DNA from: Diphasiastrum complanatum
Lineage: Eukaryota > Streptophyta > Lycopodiopsida > Lycopodiales > Lycopodiaceae
Assembly: GCA_029204225.1 (NCBI GenBank)
Contig: MU831897.1
Coordinates: 1-64,000, forward strand
DNA: 64,000 bases
Reading direction: 5' to 3'
The translations under genes and the position numbers were made by a program. Under the pieces are notes generated by a model. That model was given only the letters and a program-made list of their open reading frames with translations. It did no database searches and was not told where the DNA came from. Below, piece by piece: positions 13,780-25,654 of the stretch. The number at the start of each line of letters is the position of its first letter. The stretch's first letter is position 1.

Positions 13780-13923
13780 TGTGAAGGATTTCAGATTATT
13801 CAAGATCCAATCCATATCCTTGATCTTTGGTTACAAAAAGAGCAAACCAACAATCCTGCCAATGTAGAAAAATCAGCATCTACATACAAAATGAGATGCA
13901 AACTCTAAGATATACTGATCAAA
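13780..13923 (-). mobile_element. LTR fragment of family E
   Basis: Starts TGTGAAGGATTTCAG and matches the start (plus-strand reading) of the LTR at 25655-26298 for about 140 bp, and more weakly 43492-43635. Only this end of the LTR is present. Confidence 0.8.
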
Positions 13924-14168
13924 GAATGTAGAAGAACCAACTCCTTCATGAATGCACCTAGCAACATCTTTTTCCATATGATCAAAGAAATCATTAGCAA
14001 CAATCTTTTCCAAGGAAGAACCTTCACCACCTCCATTGATGAAGTTAGAGTCTTTCCTTACCTTTTGCATGCCTGAACTTGCCATGAAGAACCATTGGAA
14101 CACCATCATTATCCTCAAGACTAGCTAAGTTAGCACAAAGATGAACATCTCCAAGATGCATATCAGAG
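13924..14168. other. Unassigned flank of element D
   Basis: An 81-codon minus frame (14118-13873) covers this stretch and part of the LTR E fragment. It matches nothing I recognise. It may be remains of the older element into which D inserted, since a copia protease-integrase relic flanks D on the other side. Confidence 0.3.
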
Positions 14169-14433
14169 TTAGAATTAAAGTAGAACTACTGTGTTACTGT
14201 GGGTCCTATCAGTAGATAAGGATCAGTTGGCCTCGCCATGAGGCGAGTCAATGGGACATGCGTCCCATCAACGACAACCTGGGTCATGCATGGGTTGCCT
14301 TAGTGAAGAACTATATGTACAGTGTAATTTTGTTTTGAGAAATACAGTTGCTACGTAAGCTTGGTGTGGAGAGTGCTTTTTGTGTATGTTACTGTGTGGC
14401 ATGATCTGTGTTCTTGTTCAAAGAAAATTCTAA

Positions 14434-15714
14434 GTTGGTATCAGAGCGGTTCAGGGAGTGTACACAGTACAGCGTCATCGTTGAAGAGAGCTTTGAGAGA
14501 AGAGAAGTCTTTTGAGAGTTCAAGGTTTACGATAGGTTGAAGGTAGAAAGTAAAGCACTGGTGCATAAATTCTACATACAGAAGCTTGCTAAGCTTGAGA
14601 CTATGTAAAGATTCAGTGACAGGACTTGTCACCTGAATCTAAAAAGGAGAGAACCAAAATTTTGAAAATTATGTACAGTAGCTACTTGGCGCATCCAATC
14701 GGACACAGATTGAAAAATTGTTTAAAGCAAAAGTTTGCTTACAGTAGGGCGACCTTAGGGAGGTGTGTAGCTGCAAGAATAACCTTACAAAAAGTCTGAA
14801 CAAAGCTCAATAGATATCTCTTCTTCTCATGGCTAGGGTTAGCTCATGAAAAAGCTGAGAACTCTCTCTATTCTACACATTTTCTGGAGCTGTAAAAGCT
14901 TGTAGGAGGGCATCATGATCATTAAAGAGATTCCTAAGAGGCCGTGGAAGGCCTTGCCATGGATAGAGCACTAGATCAGATCTTATGAGGGTGCAGAAAC
15001 CCTCATCCACCATAGCAAAGGAGCTGAAGCTCGTGATGAAGGAGGAAGGGGCCATGACTGGTCGCGCGCAGCTAGACTGAGGGAGATCATTGTGTCTCCA
15101 AGTTACTAGTGGTTCAAAGGGCCTGGTTTGGCTAACCAAATCATTGATAATAATCGATGGAACTCAAAACCAGATCAACGGTATAAATCATTTGTTGTTG
15201 GGGCCGTTGGATCTACTTCAATGATAATGATGGACTTTGAAAGGGTCCTGAAGTTTTGAAGGCCATATATGAAGAAACTTCATTAAAAGTTTTCATATGA
15301 AAATACACTAAAAGGGCCCAACAAGTAAAAGTCATTTTGAAGGCCACATCTCTTCAAGCTGAAGTTGTAGTTCAAAAACTTTAAAAAATCCCTATTTTTA
15401 GGCCCTTTATCTGTTTTGACCCAAACGAAAGGCTATGGACTCCAAACGAAGGGCACCCGGACTGTACCTGCAAGTAAGGTATTGCAAAATAGATGATTGC
15501 AGTGGAGAAAGTGCTCAATTGATATCAAACCTCTTTTTTCCCTTTCAGGGAGCGGGTAGTCAGGAGTGTGAGGTGAGAAGCATTTCACGTTTGAAAAGTG
15601 ACTTGGCTTGCGAAATGCCACCTAAGCGGCAGGACGCCCTGGTGTGAAATTTTAGCAGGTCATTAAAGTAAGCTATTGACATTGCCATTGTACTTAGAAT
15701 ACGTCTTTTAGCCT
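14434..15714 (+). other. Long untranslated leader of element D
   Basis: About 1.3 kb lies between the primer-binding site and the first gag-like frame. I see no recognised protein. This is longer than a usual copia leader and may contain older insertions. Confidence 0.4.
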
Positions 15715-16004
15715 ATGATTGCAGTTTTAGGTAGTTTTGGGATGGCAAATATGGGAGAGTCCATTTTGAGTGAAAATAACAAATTGGATGGGATTTCCAA
15801 CTATGCAGTGTGGATATTCAAAATGAAAAACATACTGATAGAGAAGGAACCGTGGGATGTCGTCATAGGTGATGAGAGAAGGCCACCAAATGAAACGGAC
15901 ATTAAAGTGTTCGACATGAAGGTGATGATGGCTTTGACCTTCATCAACTTGTCAGTGAAAGACCACATCATTACCCACATAATGTGCAAAAAGTACAAAA
16001 AGGA

Positions 16005-16840
16005 CCAAGAGTGGATCCTAATTGGATCCTCAAGATGGATTGGTTGTCAGATTACTTGATCTATCAATCTACTTCAGATTAAGATCAATCTAGATCAATT
16101 CTAGACACAAAATCCTAACAAGAAAAATCATTAATTGAAGGTAAGTGTACTTTATGGTTTCACACGTGTGAAACACTGTCTGAGTACGGACTCCAACCTG
16201 AAAATCAAGTACACATTGATAGAACCTGAAAACAATCAAAACAAATGTAGACAAATGGAGAGAATCACTCAAAATTGCTTCCAAAACCAAGATTGGTGTC
16301 TCACAATGATTATGGCCAAATGTGGCTCTATATATACAATAAGTGGGAGGTCGTGGTACTGATCATCCCTCTGATCCCACATGTGTGAAGGTGCTTTGTC
16401 ATATGATAATTCATCATGCAAAACTGACACTTGGACAAAACCTTCTATTTTGAGCACTTTTGGTCCATTTTTCTTCTATATGGAGATCTACTTGGAAATC
16501 TTCTAGAAGTCAAAATTCGTCTACTTCAGCTTATTCCACACATGTGAGCTGTCCTCTACACATGGGATGTGACACCTAACCAAAGGATGTGGCTCATGCA
16601 AGCAATAGATTGATGCCATGTGTCATATGTCTAGAAAACTAGTTTTTGGCCTTTTTGGCCACTAGAACTTGAATTAAATCATACGTACAACCTATATGAT
16701 TATGGTACATGACAAGTACACTATTTTCACACGTGGGAACAGGCTTCACACATGTGTGTTTATCCATATACAAGATTTTTGGCCTCTACCAAGGTTATTT
16801 TTGCATTTTTCACACATAAGTGATGCCATTACACCTAGAT
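16005..16840. mobile_element. Insertion within gag of element D, probably a lone LTR
   Basis: About 830 bp of non-coding DNA separates two stretches of D gag. It carries the perfect 18-bp palindrome GTTTCACACGTGTGAAAC at 16157-16174, further CACATGTG variants near 16378, 16540, 16725 and 16747, and a TATATATAG box (minus strand, near 16330). These resemble features of the LTRs of elements A and E, so I infer an LTR-type insertion. Ends are approximate. Confidence 0.5.
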
Positions 16841-19800
16841 AGGCATGGGATGTGCTTAAGGAGCAATTTGAGACGTCAAATCCATCAAGGATTATGTTTC
16901 TGAAGCCAAAGCTGAATAGTGCCCGAATGGAACAAGGAGAGCATATTCAGACGTACATGACCAGAATCAAGACAATGAGAGATGAACTGCATTCTATTGG
17001 TGAGTGCATACGTGATGTTAAGCTGGTGCACAATGCATTGTGCGACATTGCAGAACCTTATCAGATGTTTGTGAGTGGGATAACATCAAGAGAAATATTG
17101 CCAACCTTCGACGAGATCACAAGAATCTTGATGCAGGAGGAGCAACGACTAGAAATGGTGAAAGCTAGACATCAAAATACTGACGAATCAAGCACTTGCG
17201 ACACGTCAAAAACAAGGCAAAGGCAAGGGCAAGAAGAAGTCTAAGCGGACTCAGAAGGATGAGGGATCATCCAGCAAGACCAAGAAGAAGGGCAAATGCT
17301 TTCATTGTGGCAAAAAGGGCCATTGGAAGAGCGAATGTTGGAAATTCTTGGCAGAATTAGACAAGGGAAAACCAAAAGCAAGCAGGTAACCTTGTCGACA
17401 AAGGTGAGATTGAAGACTCTAGCATCTTCATATCAGCATTGTCATATAATCAAGATGATCAAGCGTGGTACATTGACTCAAGAGCCACAAGACACATGAC
17501 AGGTAACAAAGATTGGTTCAGCAGCTTGAGAGAGTTGGATAATGGAACGTTTGTTTCACAAGCAAATCGTGATGTGTGCAAGATCAAGAGAATAGGCACC
17601 GTTTTCATCCAACTACATAATGGTAAAAGTAGGGCGATCAAAGAGGTACTTTATGTACCAGGTTTGAAGAAAAATCTACTTTCTGCTGGTGTCATTACTG
17701 ATCAAAATTTGAAAGTAGAATTTTCCCATGATCGTTGCTTTGTGAAGGATGTGAACCAAAAGTTCAAAGTCATTGCAGATGGTATAAGGGAGTCCAACAC
17801 TAAATTGTACAGGTTGAATGCTACAATCAAGGGGCAACATGGACTTATCTCGTCCATTCCATCACAGACTGAACTGTGGCATGAAAGGCTTGGTCATTTG
17901 AGCCTAGGAAGCCTTAGCTTGATGAGGAAATTGGAAATGGTAAGAGGATTACCTATGATAGAAGACCACTTGAAGACAATGTGTGAGTCATGTGTGTATG
18001 GGAAGCAGCATCGAGAGAAGTTCAATAAAGGTGGTGTTGCAAGGGCAAAAAACATCTTGCATTTGATCCACACAGATCTATGCGGGCCTATGAGGACTAT
18101 GTCCTTAGGTAAAGCCTTCTATTTCATGACCTTCATTGATGATATGCCATGCAAGGCATGGATTTACTTCTTGAAGAAGAAATTGTATGAATTTTCCACT
18201 TTTAAGAGCTTCAAAGCATTGGTCGAAAATCAAACAGGTAGGAAGATCAAAGTTCTAAGATCAGATAGTGGAGGTGAATACAAGTCTACCGACTTCAATG
18301 ATCTTTGTGATCAATATGGGACCAAAAGACAATTTACTCAAGCTCATACTCTTGAACTCAATGGTGTAGCTGAGCGCAAGAATCATATGATTGTGGAAAG
18401 TGCCAGATCTATGCTAGCTGAGATGAAACTCCCAAAAGGATTTTTGGTCAGAAGCATGCAATATGATAGTCTATCTTCAAAATAGAAGTCCTACCATTGC
18501 CATACCAAAGATAACACCTAAGGAGGCATTCACGAAGAAGAAGCCAAAGGTGAATCATTTGCGAATATTTGGATGTAAGGCCTTTGTACACATTCCTAAG
18601 AAAGAAAGACATAAGTTTGATGTGAAAGCTATCAAGTGTATATTCCTAGGATATGATGATCGTGTGAAGGGCTATAGGTGTTGGAGAACAAAATACATGC
18701 CAGCCGTGATGTTATCTTTGATGAATATAAGATGTATGAAGATGAGGATTCTGAGAAGACAAACACATTCAGTGGAAAAGATGGTACAGTGAGGATACCT
18801 CTTGATGATGATCCATTTATTGACTTTTCTAGTGATGGACATGAGGATACACCTCATGATACTGCTACTCAATGCCAAGAGATAGGTTGGAGAGGTAGAG
18901 ATAAACCTTTTGGTGCAAGAGAGATTGAAGTTGCAGGTGATAAACACAAAGAAAAAGATGTACCATGGGATACATTTTCACCAGGAAGTCGTTCACCTGA
19001 TAGGAAACTCCCTAAGTGGTTTGAGAGATTGATCATGTGGAGAGCCGCGACATGGATGACTTTTCAGGATCGTCTAGTTAGGGAGAGCTACGAAGATCAA
19101 CAAGAGAGAAGACACAACCTGAAAGGTATGAAGAAAATTATGCTTTCTTATCTAGCATCATTCAAAGCAAAGAACCTTTGACTTATGTTAAAGCGAAGGA
19201 TGATGACATTTGGGTCAAGGCCATAGAAGAGAGATGAAGTCAATTGCTAAGCATAGCACATGGAACTTAGTGGAACCACCAGTTGGCAAGAAACCCATTG
19301 GTTGTAAATGGGTGTACAGGACTAAGTACCATGCAGATGGAAGTATAGCAAAGCACAAAGCAAGAGTGGTGATCAAAGGGTATGCACAAAGTAAAGGGAT
19401 CGACTATGAGGAGACCTTTGCACCAGTATGTAAGTGGAATACTCTACATCTACTTGTTGCTTTAGCTTCACATTCTGGTTGGCCTTTGCATTAGATGGAT
19501 GTAAAATCTGCTTTTCTAAATGGTGAGTTAGAAGAAGAGGTGTTCATGGATCAACCTGAACGCTTTGTAGCAAAAGGACAAGAGAATAAAGTATGTCTCT
19601 TGAAGAAAGCACTTTATGGTCTTAAACAGGCACCACGTGCGTGGTACAACATGATTGATGCCTACTTTTGTTTTAAGGGCATGGTGAGAACACATTCTGA
19701 TCCGAATCTTTATGTCTTATGCTTTGATGGTATGGTTGCTTTGGTTGCTCTTTATGTTGATGACTTGATCATTACGGGAAATAATCAAGAGATGGTAGAT

Positions 19801-20847
19801 ATGATCAAGAAAGATCTCATGGAACAATTCGAGATGATAGATCTCAGCCTAATACATTATTGCCTTGGAGTGGAGGTGTGACAAAAAGGACATGAAGTGG
19901 GTCTAACACAGGTGAAGTATGTCAGAGAGTTGCTACATAGGTTCAAGTTGCAGGATTGCAAGCCAGTGAACACTCCTATTGAACCAGGTAAAAAGCTTTC
20001 TAATCTTGATGAATCATAGCGATTTGATGCTACGCTGTAAAGGCAGTTAGTAGGGAGCTTGATTTACCTTACCACGACTAGAACAAATATATGCTATGCT
20101 GTTGGTATTGTAGTCAGTTTATGGCAGCACCTACTGAAACGCATTGGAAGGCAGCCAAACTCATTTTGCGATATGTCAAAGGCACTTCAGATTACGGCTT
20201 AATGTACATAAAGCATGAGGGTTTACTTGAGTTATGTGGCTATGTGGATGCAGATTGGAGAGGTGACTATGATGATCGTAGATCCACCACAAGGTTTGTA
20301 TTACATCTTTGTGGCAGTTGCTTTTCCTAGTCTAGTAAGAAGCAAAGTACGGTTGCTCTATCCACAACAGAAGTAGAGTATAAGGCAATGTGTAGTGCAG
20401 CACAAGAAGCTATATTGTTGAGGCAAATCTTGAATGAAGTTGGCATGAAATAGGAAAATCCCATGGTCACTATACATAGCGACAGTTAGAGTGGCATTCA
20501 ACAAGCAAAGAATCCAGTGTTCCATGCGAGAATCAAACACATTGAAATTAAGTATCACTTAATACGTGAGAGGCTGCTGAGTCATGAAATTCATGTTGTT
20601 CATTGTAGTACGAACGAACAACTAGCTGACTTTTTCACTAAGCCACTTATTAGAGAAAACTTTGATAAGTTTAGATCAAAGCTTTCTGTACTTAAAGTTT
20701 GTTGACTTTAAAGCTATGTATATGACTGTATAAAAAGTAGACTCTACTTTAAGGGAGAGAGTTAGAATTAAAGTAGAACTACTGTGTTACTATATTGTGG
20801 GTCCTACTAGTAGATAAGGATCAGTTGGCCTCACCACGAGGCAAGCC

Positions 20848-20867
20848 GACGGGACACGCGTCCCGTC
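20848..20867. repeat. Perfect 8-bp-stem hairpin in LTR of D
   Basis: GACGGGAC, loop ACGC, GTCCCGTC. The matching place in the 5' LTR (14249-14268) keeps a shorter stem, with C-to-T and G-to-A differences at the CpG sites. Confidence 0.7.
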
Positions 20868-21027
20868 AACGACAACCTGGGTCATGCATGGGTTGCCTTA
20901 GTGAAGAACTATATGCACAGTGTAATTTCGTTTTGAGAAATACAGTTGCTACGTAAGCTTGGTGTGGAGAGTGCTTTATGTCTATGTTATTGTGTAGCAT
21001 GATCTGTGTTCTTGTTCGAAGCAAATT

Positions 21028-21290
21028 CTAAGTATTAGATCTTGACCTAGATCTAGCATAAGGAAGCTTGTTAGACTTTGCATAAGATCCGCCAATCTTA
21101 TTGATGCTAAAAGGGAACTTTGGAAAGTTGAGACCAATCTCCTTTTCCATTCCATCCTTTTTGTTAGCCATAACAAAAGCATCAAGCTTGAAAAGCCTAC
21201 CTTGTCTATTGCCCCTAGCAACCAAGATTTTTTCCTTTGTAATAAAACAAGCATCGTGAGTTCTCTCCCCGGTCTCCACCTCCCTCACTC
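21028..21290 (-). mobile_element. Ty1/copia relic, protease-integrase junction
   Basis: The minus frame reads ILVARGNRQGRLFKLDAFV and LPYARSRSRS, which match element A around its LIAQGRRHGKLFKLDACV and AYSRSTSRS stretches. It abuts the 3' LTR of element D, so D may have inserted into this older copia copy. Confidence 0.7.
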
Positions 21291-22377
21291 ACGGATCCTC
21301 GCACTTGGACTAACTATGCCACCACTCTATACACTATCCCTATTGACACTCCCATTATCATTTTCCCACAACCCTCTGATTTCTCTCTTTTTACGTCTAA
21401 TATGGTCCTTTCAATCACCAAGAAAATGAGAACACACTGTACATGACACATCGAAGAACAACCTTGGTATGATGATGAGTGAGCATGTCATAGGGCAAGC
21501 CTACAACTCCTATATTTTAGAATTGTAAGAAACTCAAAAAGAGAACTTTTTATTCTTAGCAATTTATTGTTGCAGTCCATCAAGGGAAGCAGTGAGACCT
21601 TGGCATATTGCTTATTTAGTAAATGCACACCACTTGAAAAGTGCATAATGGTGTCTTATCATACTAAGTAGATTATTTAATTTCTTGCTTTTTATTAATA
21701 TTTTTTATAGTATATCATTTGATGCTTTGAGTGTCTTTTCATCCATAGATTGTTAATTTATTTTGCAATTACCATTGAAGCTTGAATGTACTCTAGTGGA
21801 GAACTGTGGATCATATCTTAAACATTTTTTATATAAAGATGAATTCTGTCAATAACATGCACAAGGACATTGATAATTTGTTACTATCAATATGTAAATT
21901 TTTCCATCAAACAATGCCACAATTGGGGAATGTAACATTGTGAGCTTGGAGGTAATTCTTGAATAATTTAGATCAATCAATGTCTAAGAACTTTATTTAG
22001 TGTTATTTTCTATTTGCATTCCTGACATATTGATTTAACTGCAAACCTCCCAACAAAATGACTCATTTAGCTACGGCTTTCGTTCCTTGTATAATGCAAA
22101 GTTGTTCTTGGCGTGGTACAACTTTCAAGATGAAAATGATATTTCATCCTAAAAGTTGTTCAACTTCAATTTCATTGATGGAATACTAACTTATTCTGAC
22201 ATATTAGTAATCGGTATGTGAATATTATTTACCTTGTAGTTTGCACTTGGTGAGGACACAAAATCTGATGTATACTGATTTAAGCAAGAAATAATCCTAA
22301 GCATCCTTGCAAGGGCAACGCCCAAATCTACAGTGCAATACCTCATGGGCCCTCAGTTACTGATGATGTCCAAATGC
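21291..22377. other. No gene recognised
   Basis: AT-rich sequence without recognisable coding content or a repeat shared with the rest of the window. Confidence 0.4.
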
Positions 22378-22468
22378 AAAACAAAGATGAGGACTATGAA
22401 ACTGTCCCAAATGCATAGAAAAACATACATAGTTAAATATACCTACACTTTTACAAATGTACTAACTG

Positions 22469-23834
22469 TATTTCAAAGGCTCTTAAAACATGTAAGTTAT
22501 TGGACTTTGAAGAACATTCTTCAAATCAGATTCTTAATGGAATATGAGTTATCCAATCCAATAATCAATAAGGTAATTAAAGAGAAGACATACCAAAAAT
22601 ATATCGATATCCATCTTCAACTATAGAAAATTCAAATTTATTAGAGAAGTTCCAAATTTCAAAATGACCCTCTGTAAAAATACCTTTATTTATTTATTTA
22701 TTATTTTGACCACTACTTGGCCAAACCAAAATGCACACATTTGAAATCTACATAATGTAGCTCACATAAATCTATGTAACATCGCGAGCAACATGGATGT
22801 ATTCCATTGGTTGGCTCTTCCCACCCAATACATGTTAATTTTCCCGATGACAATACCTCAAGTTAAATTTATTTCATTGTATTGGTAAGTATAATGAAAG
22901 TCAGTAACTAGAATAGTCACAGTTACAGAATGATATTAAGCACAATAACCTTAAATTGAATATGTGATTCTTCACAATAAGAAAGATAAAACTGATATGT
23001 AAAAATCAACAAAATATATAAGGAACTCATGGGTGTTGTTGCATCCATCATCATATGGGCAATTTTTCATCAGAAGAAAAGAGCAAAAATGACATACAAA
23101 TCTTATTGAAAGACTAGAATTCTAGAGTTTAAAACAATTCTTGAAAGTCACTCCATATTAGATGTATTAGTACAACATGTTTAAATACATTCGAAATGAA
23201 AAATACATGATTTCAATTCTCATGATCATCAAAAATGTGATTGTAAGTATATCAAAATGTATGCACTTTGAGGTTATCATTTGTGTTTTTTTATTTAAGA
23301 TTTATAATCATGATATCCATTATAAGCAATCTTGCTTCTTTCAAATTTATATCCATCAAGCATAAATGAATGGGAGCCAGCACAATCACTTGCAAATATA
23401 TTGCATGTCATTCGCTCATATGTTAAAAAATTGGAGTATAAGGGAAGAAGTCCAAAGGAACTTGCAAATAGTGGCATATGTTATGAATTCAAATATATTC
23501 TAAATATGGATAGGATTTTTGGTAAGCTTGAAGCCATTCCATTGGCAAATTTTGGGAGTGATGAATGGCTTACTCCTTATAGTATTGTGTTTGAATCTTT
23601 CAGATGCATACTACTCTTAGATGTAAAAAATTCAATGAAGATAAGTATTGGATCAAAAATTGTTCACCTAAGCTAGTTTCTTTCGTTACATATATTTGTT
23701 GATTTCTTCTCAAGTGCAAGTGTGCAAAAGACACCTACTTTATTTGTTTGCAAGGATTTATCAAATGATATTTTGTCAGACCTTATGGATCAAGGTTGAG
23801 ATAGTAAGACAAATGGAGATATAGATTACAAGAT
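22469..23834 (+). repeat. Repeat family X, copy 2
   Basis: About 98% identical to 11529-12895. Here it begins 2 bp inside the left 88-bp inverted repeat. Confidence 0.9.
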
Positions 23835-24135
23835 AAAAAAATCTTCTATGATTTTTCATTATCATAGTGAAAAGCAAATGATTAGTCTTACATACAGCTA
23901 TCAAATATTTAATAAAAGTGGTAAGACTTGGATACCACTAGATCAAGACTTCCAAATTGATGGTCACAGAAATCGAAAAGAGATAAATATTATATACAAT
24001 AAACAGTTTCTAACAAAGGTTGAGGTGGAAGAGCACTGGAGCCTTGATTATATCATATTAGAGCTTGTCTTACTACACAACAATCTACCAAACTATCTCA
24101 TATTCATCATTAACATAAAACTTGTAAGTATTTGA
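23332..24135 (+). pseudogene. Coding relic of unknown family
   Basis: Two coding-like stretches lie close together, 23332-23676 (114 codons) and 23848-24135 (95 codons). The first includes LANSGICYEFKYIL and PLANFGSDEWLTPYSIVFES; the second includes GKTWIPLDQDFQIDGHRN and ends at a good 5' splice-like CTTGTAAGTA. Protein-like composition and conservation of the first frame in copy 1 (12462-12737) argue for a once-coding region. I do not recognise the family. It may be the cargo or gene of the inverted-repeat unit, or a captured host exon. Confidence 0.4.
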
Positions 24136-24466
24136 TAATTATTGTCTGTTTGCCTAAAACATAGTGGATTCAAAATGAAAGTTAACTATTCTACAATGAT
24201 ATTAAACACCAATACTTTTATTTTTTTTATAGTTACAAAAAATATAAGAGCTGATCACAAATTACAAGTATCTACTAACAACAATCAATATTGTAGAAGA
24301 ATGTAAAAAATCAAATGCAAATTTTGAGAAATCCAGGTATGAACTCTTTGTTTCAATAAAATAGAGCCCAAGTTGGGTGTTAGTACATTTGTAAAAGTGT
24401 AGGTATATTTAACTATGTATGTTTTTCTATGCATTTGGGACAGTTTCATATTCCGCATCTTTGTTT

Positions 24467-25252
24467 AATGCTTTGCACACAAAAACGAATAAGAAACTTG
24501 AAAATTTCCCACTGAATAGATTTTGATCTATCCAATGTTGTCTTAGCCTTTCAAGTTTCTAATGCTTCCAAGGCTGATGCATTATTTTCCACTGAAGTTT
24601 TCTATGCTTCAACACTTATAAAATAGTCAAATGAAACTTTTGTGAAAAATTGTCTACATACTACTTGGTTTTTTTGGGCATTTTAGGAGCCAAACTTGTA
24701 TATATTGTACATCAAACTTCTCACATGATTAAAATAATATTATCCATTATTTATAGATAGGTCTTATAAGTGTCGTAAAATCAGGGTGTGAGCGGTAGTG
24801 GAAGCTCGATGCTTTGAGCGCGACATGTAGGAACGGAAATGCAACAGTTAGCAGCAGAAATATTCATACAGATTGTACAAATGAACAACGCAGCAGTGAG
24901 ACAAAAACTGCACTCTAATTAATATCAACAATGAGTACAATGGCTTGAAATAATAACTTCAGCTTGCTGAGCGTGATAACGCTGGCTACAAAAAAACTCT
25001 GATTGAAAGAAGAATTCAATTAACACTTACATAACTTGATTCAGCTAGATACATATATTTACAAGTGTTGAGAGAAAAATATCTTATGCCTTAATTGTCA
25101 TTTACTCTAGTTTTTGCATATGTACAAAGTTGATAACCACGCTTAGGATATTTGTTTCTCCACTTGTTTTAGGGTTCATGATAAGTTGGCGACGTCAGTC
25201 TGCCAATGTAGCAAAAACGCAAAAAAAAACCCCGAAAAACCCAAAAAAACTC
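24467..25252. other. Tail of repeat X, then no gene
   Basis: Bases 24467-24560 match 13437-13530. The remainder to 25252 has no recognised feature; 24780-25200 is less AT-rich and might be a decayed LTR, but I cannot show a partner. Confidence 0.4.
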
Positions 25253-25413
25253 TAAGGTGCCCTTTAGACTAAAGGTATGCAACTCCAGAAGGTGCCCTTA
25301 GACTTAAGGTGTGTAAATGCCTAAGGCGCCCTTAGACTGAAGGCAGCGAAGAAGGCGAAAAAGTCGAAAAAGCTGAAAAATGCCTTAGACTGAAGACAAC
25401 GAAGAAGGCGAAG
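25253..25413. repeat. Minisatellite of self-complementary units
   Basis: The phrase AAGGTGCCCTTTAGACTAAAGG and its variants recur four times with spacers of about 15 bp, then break down into AAGGCG/AAAAAGTCG triplet-like repeats. Within units the CCTT and AAGG arms can pair around TAGACT. Confidence 0.75.
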
Positions 25414-25654
25414 GTGAAATGAGAATCACAAAAAGGAAGGATGCATTGCAAGTTGCAACATCCAAACAAGAATGATGCACCTTCACTGTTCACATATTTA
25501 AGAAAAGAAAACATTTATACTAATGAGAAAACTATGCCAATGAGCACAAGTCATATAAAGAAAACCACGCCATGTACAAAAGTCACATTTGTCATATTTA
25601 ACAAAAGTCACATTTGTCATATTTAATAGAATGTGTTATGTACTATGTACATAA

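Larger units (their letters stand above)
14169..21031 (+). mobile_element. Ty1/copia element D, broken, both LTRs present
   Basis: LTRs lie at 14169-14433 and 20762-21031, each beginning TTAGAATT and ending AATTCTAA. The primer-binding site TGGTATCAGAGC is at 14436-14447. A purine tract (AAGGGAGAGAG) precedes the 3' LTR. Parts in order: gag pieces around 15715-16000 and 16852-17244; zinc knuckle CFHCGKKGHWKSEC near 17299; protease and integrase from 17439 (YIDSRATRHMTG, ELWHERLGHLS, HTDLCGPM, SDSGGEYKS); reverse transcriptase 19210-19881 ([16 protein letters not shown]); RNase H to 20705. The LTRs differ at about 18 of 265 aligned positions plus a short indel (about 7%), many at CpG sites. 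That suggests a few million years or more, depending on the rate used. It is broken in several places. I could not find a clean target duplication. Confidence 0.9.
22378..24466 (+). mobile_element. 2.09-kb unit with 88-bp inverted terminal repeats
   Basis: Bases 22379-22466 and 24379-24466 are inverted copies of each other over 88 bp, with about 3 mismatches near the outer ends. The 5-bp word AATGC occurs directly outside both ends (22373-22377 and 24467-24471), which fits a target duplication. Inside lie X copy 2 (22469-23834) and further sequence including a coding relic (23332-24135). The structure fits a DNA transposon or foldback element. I cannot name the superfamily: the ends lack CACTA, a TA duplication, or 8-9 bp duplications. 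Confidence 0.6.

Noticed and set aside
14873-15139. Protein-coding frame in the leader of element D
   Set aside because: It lies antisense to D, has no recognisable domain, and is not seen in other copies in the window.
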